From Botrytis cinerea B05.10 (Eukaryota; Ascomycota; Leotiomycetes; Helotiales; Sclerotiniaceae): a stretch of 64,000 bases of DNA. The stretch spans positions 2,356,001 through 2,420,000 of the forward strand of contig NC_037316.1 in NCBI RefSeq assembly GCF_000143535.2, read 5' to 3'. The position numbers and the translations under genes are program-made. Positions 12,755 through 25,761 of the stretch are shown here, in pieces (within the stretch, counting starts at the first letter, position 1; each line of letters starts with the position of its first letter). The notes below the pieces were generated by a model. The model did no database searches, was not told the origin of the DNA, and saw only the letters and a program-made list of their open reading frames with translations.

Positions 12755-12781
<27 letters not shown>
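12755..12781. repeat. (TTTC)n microsatellite
   Basis: Perfect tetranucleotide run of TTTC units covering about 27 nt in an AT/CT-rich intergenic context. Confidence 0.9.
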
Positions 12782-12788
<7 letters not shown>

Positions 12789-12957
12789 CCAAGCGCATTA
12801 TTCTATTTTTCTTTAATCTGCAAAATGTAAATGTTCCTTCTCACATGTTTTGTTACCTATTACCTCTCATCCCCACCCTGCCCCCCCGCATGTTATCTCC
12901 CATCAATTGCCCCCCTTCCCTTCCGTATCTTCGAATCCGTACTAGATATTCTCCTTC

Positions 12958-13012
12958 ATAATAATAATAATAATAATATCAAAATAGACACCCCATCCCA
13001 TCCCATCCCATC
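12958..13012. repeat. Adjacent (AAT)n and (CCCAT)n simple repeats
   Basis: An (AAT)6-like run (about 12959-12978) is followed within 10 nt by a (CCCAT)4-like run (about 12990-13012). Both are nearly perfect. Confidence 0.85.
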
Positions 13013-13168
13013 TCATCACCCAATGCCAGAAACCACAATAACCCAAAACCAATACCTACCCAATCACGCAACATCTAACCGAATGACGTGACAGACGATA
13101 CTTACTCCACCACACACCACACACCTCCCCATACTCCACACCCACATTCATACTCACAATCCTCTCCC

Positions 13169-13213
13169 CATCCCTCCCCATCAATCAAACCATCAATCAA
13201 ACCATCAATCAAT
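13169..13213. repeat. 12-bp tandem repeat (ATCAATCAAACC)
   Basis: About three copies of the 12-mer ATCAATCAAACC, the last one diverging into ATCAATCCCTC. The minus strand reads as a repeating LIDG frame, which explains a spurious 62-codon frame here. Confidence 0.8.
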
Positions 13214-13826
13214 CCCTCTAACCTAAATTCCAAAAAGCTTATTTGAACCTCATCCTCAAGCTCGTCTCGTATCCAGTTCCATGCGCGCATGGCAAGCTAT
13301 CCCAAACCTAAACTACTGCATCGGAGTCGGAGTCGGAATCGAGATTCGGGGAATATTCGCTCTAAGCCCTATGTATCTACCTAGGTACCTAGTAGGTATC
13401 ATGCATTACTTACATACATACGTACATCACAGATGCATATTTATACATATACATCCCAGGGGCCAGCTACATAGAGGTATATTATCTCAACATCACAAAT
13501 ATGAATTCTAACATCTTCCCCCTTTAAAACATAATAGCAAAGACACTTATTTCATAAAACATTTTAAATTTTTATCTTCATAATCTATTCACCATGCATC
13601 TTTTCTTTTCCTATACTTTCTAATCCAATCCAATTGACCCGCTCACCAGTCCAAAAACGCCAGCCCAGTGCCGCTAAACGCTATCATATACAAACACCAT
13701 TACGCCCTCAATTTCTAGAGATTTTCTAGCCCTCAAATGCAACGCCACCCATGCATAATTTTTTCGTTGATCTTTTTCGTACATTCATTTTCCTTACCGT
13801 TTTCCCCTCTCCATTACCATCATCCC

Positions 13827-15600
13827 CTACTCATCCCGGACTGACTCCGAATCTGAATTATTCTCCGATGAGGAAGTCGAATCCACCTCAATCACCGTAA
13901 TTGCGGACACCATCTTGTTTTTACTATCTCTTCTCCTCACGCTAATCCATTCATCCCCCTCTCCCTCACCCCCCTCATCCCTTCTCGTCCTATGAACCAT
14001 AAAACATTGAGCCGCTCCCACCATTGCCACGAGCGCACTTCCAAGCCAAGCCAGCGCTGTGAAATTTGTCTTACTACCAAGCGCATACAAATATCCCGCA
14101 ACAGGTGGAGCTACAGTCCTACAAGCTGCACCTGCCGATGCTGCAAGCCCATTAACTTTTCCGAGAACATTTGGAGAGGGCGTGGCTTCTTTGATGAGGA
14201 TGAGAAGAACGGGGTATATTAGTATCGAAAGGAGGTTGCGGACGAATAACGTAGTGTAAAGACCAGCATAGAGATATGAAGCGGGAAGATAGACGAGGAT
14301 AGGTACCATAAGATACGCAATTGGATGTAGCACGCTGACTACAATGAAGAGTTTATAAGTACCGAGAAATTCCGCAGCCCAAGGAAATATGAACGCTTGA
14401 ACAAACAGTGCAATAATGCCATTAATAGACATAATTACACCAACTTGTTGAACAGATAGACCAAGACCTCCAGGCATCATAAATTCGCTAGTCATGATGG
14501 ATATGCTTTCCCTAGGACCTTTTGTATCCTCGAGGAAAATTGGAAGTAAATGATCATATGTCATGGAATGATATGTGAATATTCCCAGTGCGATAATTAA
14601 AGCCACAACATTTTTGTTGAAAATCTGGGGAGGGGCAAATTTAGTGGGTGTGTTTCGCCACTCACTGTCGTCGCTGCCCTCAAAAGTCCCGTAGGTTTCG
14701 GCGCGTAAGTCGACTGCAGGTATTTTAATAGCATCGGCAGTGGCCATCAATGGGGTTTCCTCGGAATGGTATGTATCATCTGGTAGAGAAACCCGGGGTT
14801 GCATATCAGGATGTGTCTCTTGAAGGAGGAAGTATCCCGCTAGAATACTGATGAATAGCAGACCAGCACACATCAAATTTGGGAGCAGATATGGGAAGGT
14901 GTTGAAAATACCGTCCGGCGAGAAAATGTTTGGAAAGGTCACTGTAGGATCTGCGAATGTGCCACCGATCGCAGGACCGATAATTGTGCCTATACTCCAA
15001 ACAAATGGCATGACTGAGTATGCTCGAGCTGTAAAGAAGAAATTAGTTCAGGTTCTCCGTGTAATCGCTGAAATATAATCAAACTTACGCTCATGCTCTT
15101 TCTTGGTAACCATTTCGCCAACCATAGTCTGAATAACGCCTATATTTCCATTCAAGAAGCCTCCAAGAGCTCTGCCGAGGAGCGCAACCCAAATGTTCGA
15201 CGCAAATCCAACCATAATCATACTCAACATCGTCCCGCAACATCCTGCTAGTAATACTGGCTTTCGTCCGATTCTATCAGATAATCCTCCCCAGTACATG
15301 CCCGTCAAAGATTCCGCCAGCGCAAAGGCTGAGATGAGAAGACCCGCATAGAAAGACGCATCGTCTTCGTTGCCGACTTTGAATTTCTTTACGAGTGCCC
15401 ACGCGTAGGGGAAGATAGAGGTGAGGGCAATAGGTTCCGCGAGACGGACAATTGCTAGAACGATGTTAATATAGTGTTTCGAATTGATCGTGGGCGTGGC
15501 GCAGTCATGGAATGTGGAAATAAAACTTACCAAGGAGAAAAAGTTGAGTGGTAGGAAATTTATCGGGATCCTGTCGAGAATTCCGAATTCCTCGGGGCAT
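13827..15600 (-). CDS. Major facilitator superfamily transporter (DHA1/ZIFL-like)
   Basis: Integral membrane transporter, 545 aa. Three exons on the minus strand: 15600-15531, 15454-15089 and 15028-13827, with introns of 76 and 60 nt. Splicing joins FPTTQLFLL to AIVRLAEPIALTSIFPYAW and KKEHEP to RAYSVMPFVWSIGTIIGPAIGG, both of which continue the family sequence in frame. The loop 2-3 signature GGLSDRIGRKPVLLAG is present, with about 12 hydrophobic spans. A long acidic loop (about residues 230-290) divides the two halves and the C-terminal tail is Ser/Glu-rich. The closest general group is the fungal MFS set related to yeast YCR023C and plant ZIFL proteins. The substrate is unknown. It could be a multidrug or metal-chelate exporter, but nothing in the sequence decides this. 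Confidence 0.88.
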
Positions 15601-18600
15601 TGCTCGTGAGCCAGATGTGAGTTTTCTGGCTCTCGATGTCGATAACAGATGGAACCTTTAGTATAGAGAGATATTCAATCCCAGAGTTGTAGAAACTTTC
15701 CTATCAACGTCCTGAAAGACGACGAGGAAAGAGAGAGAAGATTGGAGGGGTATAGGAAGTACGACGGAATCGGTGAAGATGCTATTAGGATTTTAGGTAA
15801 TGATAATGTTGATGGAGTTTGCGGAAACGGAAGAGTAGATAGATATCTCAGAGACAGAATTAAATGTTTGAGAGCCAAGTGAAAATGGAGGGGGAAGGAA
15901 GTGTTCACTCTATATGTCGGACTACCCATCTGTTTGCGCTCAAGCTTCCGCACTGAGCGTTTTAAGAGCCACATGCAGATAAACAAATTTTCCCTACCTA
16001 CCTACTTGACCTGGTACCTGGCCGCTGTGCATGCAGAGATGATATATCTCGTTTATCCTTACCTTTTGAATTTATGAGAGCGTATATATTGTGTTGTTTT
16101 CCTTGGTTTTTGTGGTGGGGAGGGGGGCAGAAAAGATTGACCTTGTTGTCGTTGCTGATACCAAACCTTTTCGGAGATTTAGCCCGCGGCTCTGCAACAT
16201 CCAATTTGGATTGGTGTTCTATAGATCGATAAAACAATGAAAAGATCTACTGGAGCAATAAATAGCTCGAAAGTCGGCCGACAATTTCTACCGCTAATGC
16301 ACATGCATGATAAGGTGTAGCCGACGTGCTAGTGGATATTGCTAGTGGAGATTGCTAGTGTGGAGTAATATGTGTAATATATTAGTTGAATCATACGGAG
16401 TAGTCGTATTATTTCATGCAGACAAGGATTCCATCGATTTTAGACTCTCATCTAGACTTATTCGTCTCAATTATTGGATGAATCGAGGTGAACGAAATTA
16501 ATGAATTGAACGCTTAGTTGACATTGGAACGCTAGAAGGAGGTATTGAAGAGGCTAAGTTGACCGGCACAATAGTCGAGTAGACTATCCAAATGTCATGT
16601 TACTCTGTCCGGCACGTTCGACTCTACCTAGGCAGTAAAGAAATACTGGAGTACAGCTTTGACCATGCTCTTGTGATGTGAAAGATATTCGGAAGATGAT
16701 GATTCGAATCTAGGTGATGAGGGAATTTAGCCCAAGTAAAGTACCTCCTATATACCTACCTACCTATCTACCTATCTACCTAGGTAGTGTTGTCAATCTT
16801 CCGCCGATGTCCTACTTTGCCCAAATGTAGCAGCACTGGAGAATGTGCTTCATGTAGTTCATGTATCATGTATGTAACAAAAGATATTCGGAACATGGGG
16901 AAGATCAAAGTAAGCCAGCATCCAAGACCCAATCTCATTACCTACTCACGCTACTCTAAACATCGTATACTAAATTTGTATGCGAAAGCACAAGTGAATC
17001 ATCGAATGAGAACGGTGCGATTAGCTTTTTATTGTCATTTTAGGCACTTGATCATCTCATCCTCTTATCTTCTTTGCTTCCAAATATCTAACATCCACCA
17101 CCATCCAACCACTACTCGTATATTTACTTTGGGAATGATTTCGACGGTCCTGACAAGTCAATCCATCAATCAAACACACGTCGTCATAATTAACTCACTC
17201 AAAAGCATGTTTTCACCCGAGGTTTGAGATGTTGAGGTTGTTTTGAGTGCTCAATGAAAGTATGTATGAAAATACTTTTTTTTTTCTCTCCCTGTCCCAC
17301 CATTTCTTCCATGTCAAGGCGGGGAGTGAGTTTGTTTACCGAGAACGGTGCACCCCCTGTATAAATTTCAATGGGGCGAATCTAAGACATCCGAAACCGC
17401 TTTTGCAGGGACCAAAGTGTGCATTGATACGACGCACAGATCAATTGGCGATACCTTCTTTTGATCTATCATCCAGACACACCTCAAATGTGGCTAAAAT
17501 CCTTTCTTCATGACATCTTTTTCCTTCTTCGGTCTTAGCATAGAATCTTCCAGATATTCCGACCCGAAACTCTACTCCTCTTAACCAATATCAGTTTTCT
17601 CACCGCGACAACTCCACTCAGCAGCTTCTGAATTTCCGAGTCACAATTCTCTCAAGCCATAAAATACTCCAGCTGCCATTTCTTTGACTAACATTTTCTG
17701 ATGACAATACGGCAATTCTTACCCTGCGAAGTTGTACGAATTTCTACAATTGTTCAGTTCAGCTAGTGGCCAGAGCAATCCATGCATAGCTAATAAAGTA
17801 GCCCTTGGTGAGAGCCGTGAGTCGTGATACCGGTGACACCGCACGAATGCATTTCTCACGATACTCCCATGGATGCTTTCATGCAAATGAAGAGATGAAT
17901 GTTTTCGTCCTACGTTTCCGTCCAAATTCTCCCAACAATGCTAATGGCTGTCTACCAATCGACCAAAATGATTCGACGTTGGCACACACGGTGTGAATCC
18001 CACCTATAGGAATGTCTTCCGACGATGTAGCCACTACATGACACGAGAAAATCATGGAACGATATCTGGACAAGATGTCGGTCTACCACTAACGCTGGCG
18101 GTGCTCGAGCTTGCTATCATGTTGATGTTTGGTAGCGTCTTTTTTGCCTGTCCCCAAAATATATAAATGCTGCCATGCCGAAACACTTCTCTCGGAAAGT
18201 ATTGATTGAGAATCGTGAAAAGCTTGGGGAGGTAAACCGAGAGAATGACAGCTCACACTCGCATATTGTTAGTGCTTTGGATGATTCATATGCCGTGCCC
18301 CAAGTAAGTGCTAACTTGATTTCTATCATATTTTCTTCAACATCTACTGAGTTCTTGCGATCCTGTCACCTTTTCTTCGCCTCCTCGCACATTCCTCAAT
18401 CAGCCTGTGTCAACGTTACTGCCATTCTTGCATCTCGACCCTGGGTCGCGACATGTCACTGGATTTTATCTCATTCCGTTGTTGGATATCCCAATATAGT
18501 AATGATGCCACTTCATGTTATTCGAACTGTTGTATTTTTTGACATCACGAGGGTTTGGATCGTGACTAGAGCTTGGATCGAGATGATTTAAATGCAAGTA

Positions 18601-20802
18601 TGGCTGCATAATATTTCACGGCATAATGTATGACCAAGGATCTCCTGCATCGCCGTTGCAAAGCTTGAAGTACTCGTAAATCTCAAGCTCGAACGTCGTT
18701 TACTCCATCCCAAGAACTCCTTACCATATTTTCAACCAACTGAAAATATGTGTACAGATTAAATGTTCTGCTTGCAGTTCTGCAATCTCGACAAATTTGA
18801 TGTTTCTTAGGCTGAGTTTTATGCATTCATTCTCACCCTCGTATCTGATGTGTTCAAAGCGATACACAACTTGGGGGATGGTAGTTCATCTTCTCGCATT
18901 TCTTTACCTAAGATGGTGGTGCGAAAGTTCTATTGAATCAAAAACTCACCCCACCCACAATATCGCATTCTTCCTTCGTGCTGATAGATTTGGTTGCCAC
19001 CGGAAATGTCAAATCTGACACTTTTGCAAAATCAATTTTCATCATCACGAGTGTACAGTTCCACTGCCTTATATTTCGCAGTGAGATTATGTGGGGTTAT
19101 ATGCACTGGAGATCTCGGTATTTTGTCAAATCTTTGCGGTGACACAGCTTAGGCGTGCTGATGATAACACTCGGCAAGGTCATTTGATGTGTTACGAAAT
19201 AGACAGAGGCAGACATTATCAGAGGTGAATCCACGATAAAATCATCTGAAAAGAAAAATAGCGTGTTGGGAGATCATTGGAGAGGATTGGAATGCGACTA
19301 CATTGGGTGAATGTGATCAATGCTCTATCAGAAGTATCTACAACTAGATCAAATCTTTTCGCAGTGTTGCACTCTCGAGTTATCGTACTCTCCATTCGTA
19401 TTTGTTAGTTGCAGGATCGCTTACAGTGGTGAAATGGTGAAGATGGAGGAATAGGAGATTTACCTGGCACTGAGTGTATCTGAAAGTCTGAAAAGGGGTG
19501 AAACTTCCTGTCGGTGTGGGTATTCCGTTGATTCACAATTTCATTAGTGAATTCAATACTTCAACAGTTGAAGCAACAGTCCTTTAAGTTTTGGCTTGTT
19601 AGCGACCCATTAATTACCCACCCTATCTTTCCTTCGTTCTGATCTTCTGATCTTCTCGATTTTACTTTTTTCCCATTCATTCAACATACCGATAATATGT
19701 ATCACTCCATATTCATGCCCGCTGTGAATACGTCTTCTTGTATTTCTTCGAAAGATGGAACAAATCAAATATACAGGACAACCGGCCCATCTCCACTATC
19801 TCTTCAACTTTATCCACCAAAAACGTTTGGACTGTTCATTCAGACAGCTAGTAGGAAGCGAAAAGCGAGAAAATGCAACTGCATGTCTTTACATACTACT
19901 TGTCTTGAGAAATTCTACAAGGACAATTTTTGCTGTTTCTATTTTTTTCCTACATAAATTTTTACCTACTCGTAACCATTTTACCCAGTGCTATTTTTTT
20001 CTCTTTCCGTTCTGTTCGATTGTTTCTCTCAGATGAGGTACATAGTTATGTTCTTACCCCTTTTAATCCGAACCCCTGAGTGAGAAGGAGGTGGACATGG
20101 GTAGAAGTCGTCACTTCAGACCAAAATAAAACGAACCCAAAGAGAAATAACGAAATCTGGAGAATTCGAGGAATACTTTTCATCGTCGACTCTTAAATAC
20201 CGTATTTTTATTTTTGGCATTCTCGTCGTGGTGAGATCGAAGTGTAAGATGACACATTAAATTATCAATCATTATTTCCATTATGTCTTTGGTATTCTCT
20301 TTTCTCTCGCACATTTAATTTACTCCCATTTCAATGTAATCCAGTTTATATTCAATACTCAAACATCTCCAGACCGAGAGTTCGGGTGTTGTTTCACATA
20401 TATCCAAAACCCAAAATCTAAAATCCATACACGACAAAAACTACGTCACCGACGTCATTTCATTCATCCATCTACATCATCTATCGTCATCATCACCGAC
20501 GTCATGAAGATATGCGATATGCAACAAAAAATTTTTCTTTTTTTGGAAATGACGTATACATGATACACACGCACACATCTGCGAAGAGAGAGATGTTTGG
20601 ATGATGAGGAAAGGAAATAAATCACTTTTTGTTTGTTTGTTGTATTTGAGTAATTCGTGTGATAATTAGGAGAATAACCATTCATTCAGTAGATAGGTAT
20701 TTTTTTTTTTTTATAGAAAAAAGTATTGAAGAAAGTTAAAGTAAGTTGATTGATTATAATTATCAGTATAATATAATATAAGAATATAATATAACGAATA
20801 GA

Positions 20803-20836
20803 TGAATGAATAGATGAATGAATGAATGAATGAATG
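20803..20836. repeat. (GAAT)n microsatellite
   Basis: Imperfect run of GAAT units interrupted by one TAGAT, inside an AT-rich intergenic block. Confidence 0.8.
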
Positions 20837-20870
20837 ATCGATCCTTGAATTAATTGAATTCTCCAATGCA

Positions 20871-20890
20871 CTCACTCACGAGTGAGTGAG
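20871..20890. repeat. 20-bp near-perfect inverted repeat
   Basis: CTCACTCAC and GTGAGTGAG arms (9 bp, perfect) flank a 2-nt centre. No neighbouring gene explains it. Confidence 0.8.
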
Positions 20891-21561
20891 CTTCATATCG
20901 AGATGTATAAGAGGTGATTTATCAACACCGGAGACGAAAACATCGTATGTGTGGTTTTGTGATATATACATACCAGCCCATCAACCATCCCGCCACTCCC
21001 ATTCCCACTCCCACGTCGACATCCACATCCACATTCACACATAATTTATACACAAATTTCTTCCCTCTCTCCCCTCGTCTTTCATACTCCCCCTCATCCA
21101 ACCCCTAATCCGCAACCAACAAGAAAGATGCGGTTTTCAATCTCCATCCCTCCAGCAACTCCAATCAATCATATCATAAGAGAATCCCATTAATCAATCA
21201 ATACTCAATACTCAGTAAGTACTCAATCCCCATATTCCCATTCCCTCATTTTGATAGTTATCTCCAAACGCACCAAGCGCACCAATCAATCCCGACCTGA
21301 ACCTGAACCAACCAGTACCCATAGAATAATAATATAAACACCCAATTCCTAACCCAATAATAACCAATGAATATCATAACTCCATCGCTTATGCTCGCTA
21401 ATTTTTTCGAAATTATGTGTGTGGTGGTGTTAGTTTGTAAGGTTGACGGATGTTTCGCTTCATCTCGTTTTCATATCATCTCATGATTTTCCGTCATAAG
21501 GAATTATTATACTGTTTTGTTCTGTCGTATTATGTATGGTTGCGTTTTGTTGTATATCAAA

Positions 21562-21584
21562 TACACACACACACACACACACAC
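21562..21584. repeat. (AC)n microsatellite
   Basis: About 11 uninterrupted AC units, 42 nt beyond the stop codon of the minus-strand MFS gene and so probably in its 3' UTR. Confidence 0.9.
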
Positions 21585-21625
21585 TTTATTATTTTTCGTT
21601 CCTCAGTTTCCTCTTCCATTTCCCC

Positions 21626-23707
21626 TTAAAGCTTGACAGGAAACCTTTTCCTCACCCTCCCTCCAAACTTATAAATAAGCATCGGCGCCGGAATTAACGC
21701 CAGTACAATAAACCCTAAAACACTATTTCCCCACCCGTAACCTAATTTTGCATACATAGCCGGTCCTGCAAGTGGTAAAAATGCTCCGAATAACGACCGT
21801 GATACTGTTAATGCTGCGATTCCTGACGCAGCGAAGGATGGGAAGCTGTCGATGACGTATGTTTGAATGGGAATGAAGATACCCATCATACCGAAACCGA
21901 AGGGGATGAGGCCGATTATGGGAACGATCCACTGGGAGTGTTAGACTCTCCGAAGAAGGATGAAGGGGAGTGAGAAGGTAGGGAGGAGAAGGAGGCCTTA
22001 CATGAACACCAGCCTGAATGCTCCAACCGTACCAGAAAAAACTAATAGGTATAAAACAAGCAAAAAATATACAAGCCGGTAATCGCATTTCAGGCTCAAA
22101 GACCCCATTATTCGCTTTCGTCATGCGGACTACTGTAACGTCCGAGATACGAGCTACTACTATGAGACCAAGAAAGAAACCAAAACCTAGACCAATGTAC
22201 TAGTTGACAGTTAGATTGGCAGTAAAAGGGAGGATGAAGATTTTGGGGTTGAAAGAGATGAAGAAAAAAACTCACGGCCAATCCACCTAACTCTGGTTGC
22301 CAGTGATATTTATCCGTAAAAACCGTCGTAATAGTAGTAAACAATAAATATAAAAGTCCATAAACAACCGCCATATACAAACTCAGAATAAACACAATAG
22401 GACTAAAAATTAACATTTTCAGGGGTCGAATCATGGCATTCGCTAGAACCGAAGCGTTTGAATGATGTGCTGAATTGCTTGGATCGTATACGCTGCGGAG
22501 ATCAGATCGATTGAGTTCTTTGGAGAGACGCGCCACTTTGCGTTTTATGAGGAGACGTGGGTTGGTTTCTACGTTGAGACATTCGATACCGATAGTTATG
22601 ATAGTTCCGGCAATGAAAAGAATCCAGAATACCCAACGCCAGCCGATTCTTTGGGCTACGAAACCTAGGGCTTGGTTAGATGTGCTTTGATGGGTATCAG
22701 GGATGGGGAAAATACCTCCAGCTATTGGACCAATAACAGGACCAAATAAAGGACCCAGACTGAAAAGTGAAGTCGCCAATCCTCTTCTATCCGCATGAAA
22801 CAAATCCGCAATCATTCCAGCACCGATGGTCAGACAACCCGAACCGCCCAACCCAGCCATAAATCGAAATCCTATCAATGTACTCAAGCTAGGTGCCAAT
22901 GCGCATCCAATTTGCCATACACAAAATATTATATTACCGCTCGTAAGAACGTATCTTCTCCCATACATCTCAGACAAAGGCGCAAGTATTAATGGTCCAA
23001 CGACATATCCCAAGACAAAGATACTCACGGTGAAAGAGCTCAATATCAAACTAGAATTATTGAACTCCTTGTCTGCAAATGTTACACCAGGCGCAAACAT
23101 ACTAGAAGCGAGCGGAGATATAAAAGTAATACTAGCCAGTAAACCCGTCAGCATCCACTTCTTCGTCTCCGGAAAGTTCAGAGGCATTTCGGGATCCGTC
23201 TGGCTTTCCCATCCTACGATGCCGTTTGCGAGATTGGAGACTGGAATCGGTCGCGGTGGAAGTTTGGCGCGCGGAGTGTGAGATCGATGGGCTATGCGGG
23301 AGAGTCTAGAACCGCTTGAGGATTTCGAGTTCGTGCTGGTTTTATCATTCGAGTTGGAGTTTGGATGTGCGCGATGGGAAGATGGTCCGACTTTTATCGA
23401 TTCGGTGGTTGTCTAAATGAGAAAAGGATGTTAGTGGATATTTCGAAGGTGCGCAATGCGAGTGATTGTTTCGAACCTTTTGTCTTTCGAGATCATCGAT
23501 GTGACCTTCGTCCATTGTTTTGACTGCTTCATGATTCGAATCTCGGTCGGCGATCGAGGCATTTGCAGAACCTTCAGTTTTCGGCGAATGATTTCTCGAA
23601 TTATCGGATTGGTATGCGGCCGATTCTGCTTTCGTTCCAATTTCTTGATCCTGACCATGTTCCTCCTCTGCCAATGTTCCTTTCTCGAGATCCTGAGGCA
23701 AACTCAT
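21626..23707 (-). CDS. MFS transporter, DHA1 family (polyamine/drug-type)
   Basis: Plasma-membrane H+-antiporter-type exporter, 623 aa. Four exons on the minus strand: 23707-23477, 23412-22276, 22199-22002 and 21931-21626, with three introns of 64-76 nt, all phase 0. The first about 170 residues are hydrophilic, Ser/Glu-rich and cytosolic. The signature GPLILAPLSEMYGRRYVL marks the fungal Tpo1/Flr1-like DHA1 group. It is followed by FRFMAGLGGSGCLTIGAGMIADLF and GPVIGPIAGGI (motif C-like). The second half is recovered only after splicing: YIGLGFGFFLGLIV, then WIVPIIGLIPFGFGMMGIFIP, then PLAGPAMYAKLGYGWGNS. The first donor is GTTCGA, an unusual +3/+4, but the join to TTTESIKVG is in frame. Substrates of this group vary (polyamines, azoles, other xenobiotics) and cannot be assigned here. 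Confidence 0.9.
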
Positions 23708-25761
23708 TATTGACCTCTTGGAAGGTAGCGCAGATGGGGTTCCAAGTGTAAATCAATTGAAGAGCTTCTAGTAAAGACTCTGCGGGGGCTGGGGAATTAT
23801 TATCATCGGCAATTATGCATTTAAGGGCTGTATGTATGTACAAAATATCGATGTATGGAAAACGTTGATGAGCGATCAGCGGTATAACGGTTTAAGACAA
23901 AAAAGGTGGGATATGGGGAAATCTGATGATCGGTGAAGACTCCGTCCAATCCAACGGATAGAAAATAAAAAGCTGAAAGGGATTAAGGGAGAATATGGGC
24001 GAGAATTTGATGCAAAGCGCAAAGTGCAAACAAGAATGAACTGACTATGAAGTAAGAAAAAATACCGCAGCGGATAAGAAATGGGTTTTGTAGACAGGGC
24101 TTGTACGCGATCGAGCAATCAATCAATCAATCAATCCATCCATCCATCCATCCTACCTTGAACGAACCGGACATGATGATTTTTTGTGGTGACCACATGC
24201 TATGCCTCCTCATTTTCTTTTGGAAGGAAGCTGTCAGTGTTCTTTCCTATTGTCTTGGTATGATTGTTAGGTTGTGGTCGGGTACCCTTAAAGCTGGATT
24301 CAATGGATTGCCAAGACTGCTCAATGGAGAAAAGAACCTCAGACCTGTCTTGCCTGCTTTCAAGACTCAGGACTCAGGACTCAGGACGCAAGACTCTCGA
24401 GTGATTTGTTATTGTTAAACTCTATGGACGAGACTAGACCCGCGCCTGATTTGGACAGCTTGGACAGCCGGGACTTTGGTCATGATAGAAGGGATGGAAT
24501 GGGAGCTAAATACGAGATCCCCGGGATAGGGTTATAAGGATGGAGCCCTGTTGATAGAGGAGCAGCGGCAGGGAGCAAGGTCGTGGATTTTTGGACCGAG
24601 AGAAAGGGAAAGCGAGTGCAAGCTACCGCGCTGCGAATACAAGAGGCTTGAATTGTATTTATACCCAGGGACACGCACACACACGCATACACACACTCAC
24701 ATTATGTATGCTACGTGTGTTGTGAAGAGATTATGAACACATCTGTTGTCTGTTCTTTATTTTGCGTGCGAACATGTGGTGTGTACATCGCAAAGTCATG
24801 AACTACACAGGACAGACGACTAGGTACCTACTCGGTATGGAAATTGAGCCATCAGTCAGCTAAAAAGCCCGACAACAGCCACTCCGCCTTGTCTATCACC
24901 CTCGCACTAACCGTGATGGTGTGGTAACCGCCGTCATGGCCAGCAGTAACTTGGTACGACTTAATACCATTTAGGAAGGCTCTCCGTGTTTATGGTCTAA
25001 GCACAAAAATGTGCTCGAGTACCGGCATTCTAGATTACATAACCATGTCTTGAAGCTTATCAGCTTAAAGTTCTAGCTCGTCTCGAAGTATCGACTATCA
25101 ACTGGATCTTCCGATTTCAACTCAAGCTTTTATTGACACAATCAAGTGCCGACTATCTTGACCATACCAATCCGTGCCCAAAGTCTTCGGGAGAAACCAT
25201 CTAATCTTCTTCAGGACAGAATCAACGATCGACTAACCGATTTCGAAGGCAGGATTTGAGATACTTCAACTATGCTCATGCATCTCAGACCGAGGATATC
25301 ATCACTGCTTGAATATTTGCCATTGCCACTTGAGTAATTCCTAAACTTCCTCATATAGTATCGCTGGACTTAAATGAGACTTATCATTTGAATCGTTCGC
25401 TTTTCACGTTGCTGTGCATTAGTGTTCTTGCCATGTGGGAAGAATACTCGAGAAAATGGCTCGAGAATGGCTGAAAACAATTGTTATGGCCCAAAATCAT
25501 CAAAGAGAGTCTTTGAAGTGTCGATGAACACTGAAAAGGAATCGAAAATGAAAGAACGTTATGATTCTCGGAGAACAAGGAAACAAGATTTCTCTTTTAT
25601 CTTCAATCGCATCTACATTCTTAGTTCTATGTGCGCTTGTTCAAGGAATGCTAACACTACTGCTGCGTGTCTAACACACTTTACTTTGAATTAACAAACT
25701 TCATCAAGATTATAGTGTAGTGCAAAGTTGCCCTTGTAATCTATATTTTGCTGCCGACATT
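23708..25761. other. Intergenic between divergent MFS and HEIGH-protein genes
   Basis: Two kilobases that should hold both promoters. Contains an (AATC)n/(CATC)n tract at 24116-24152, a 7-bp GACTCAG tandem near 24364-24386, a short ACACAC tract near 24674-24702 and a CTAGGTACCTA motif near 24822. Open frames present are short and unrecognised. Confidence 0.5.
24116..24152. repeat. (AATC)n-(CATC)n compound microsatellite
   Basis: About five AATC units change into five CATC units without a gap, 410 nt upstream of the DHA1 transporter start. Confidence 0.85.

Larger units (their letters stand above)
11299..13826. other. Intergenic region rich in simple repeats
   Basis: About 2.5 kb between the convergent F-box and MFS genes. 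A 79-codon minus-strand frame at 11314-11553 contains a GTGAGT donor-like site but no family match, so it is left unannotated. The right half is low-complexity: (TTTC)n, (AAT)n, (CCCAT)n, a 12-bp tandem repeat and a CCTAGGTACCTAG palindrome near 13380-13392. Confidence 0.5.
15601..21625. other. Six-kilobase region without a recognisable gene
   Basis: No open frame longer than about 146 codons and none with a recognisable domain on either strand. Elements seen: the CTACCTAGGTAG palindrome at 16776-16787, a (GAAT)n tract at 20803-20836, the 20-bp near-palindrome at 20871-20890 and an (AC)n tract at 21562-21584. No transposon ends, rRNA or tRNA could be recognised. It must hold the promoter of the MFS gene ending at 15600 and the 3' region of the MFS gene starting at 21626. 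Confidence 0.45.

Noticed and set aside
18175..18591. 138-codon frame in the gene-free block
   Set aside because: Odd composition, no start context or homologous pattern; no splice partner found.
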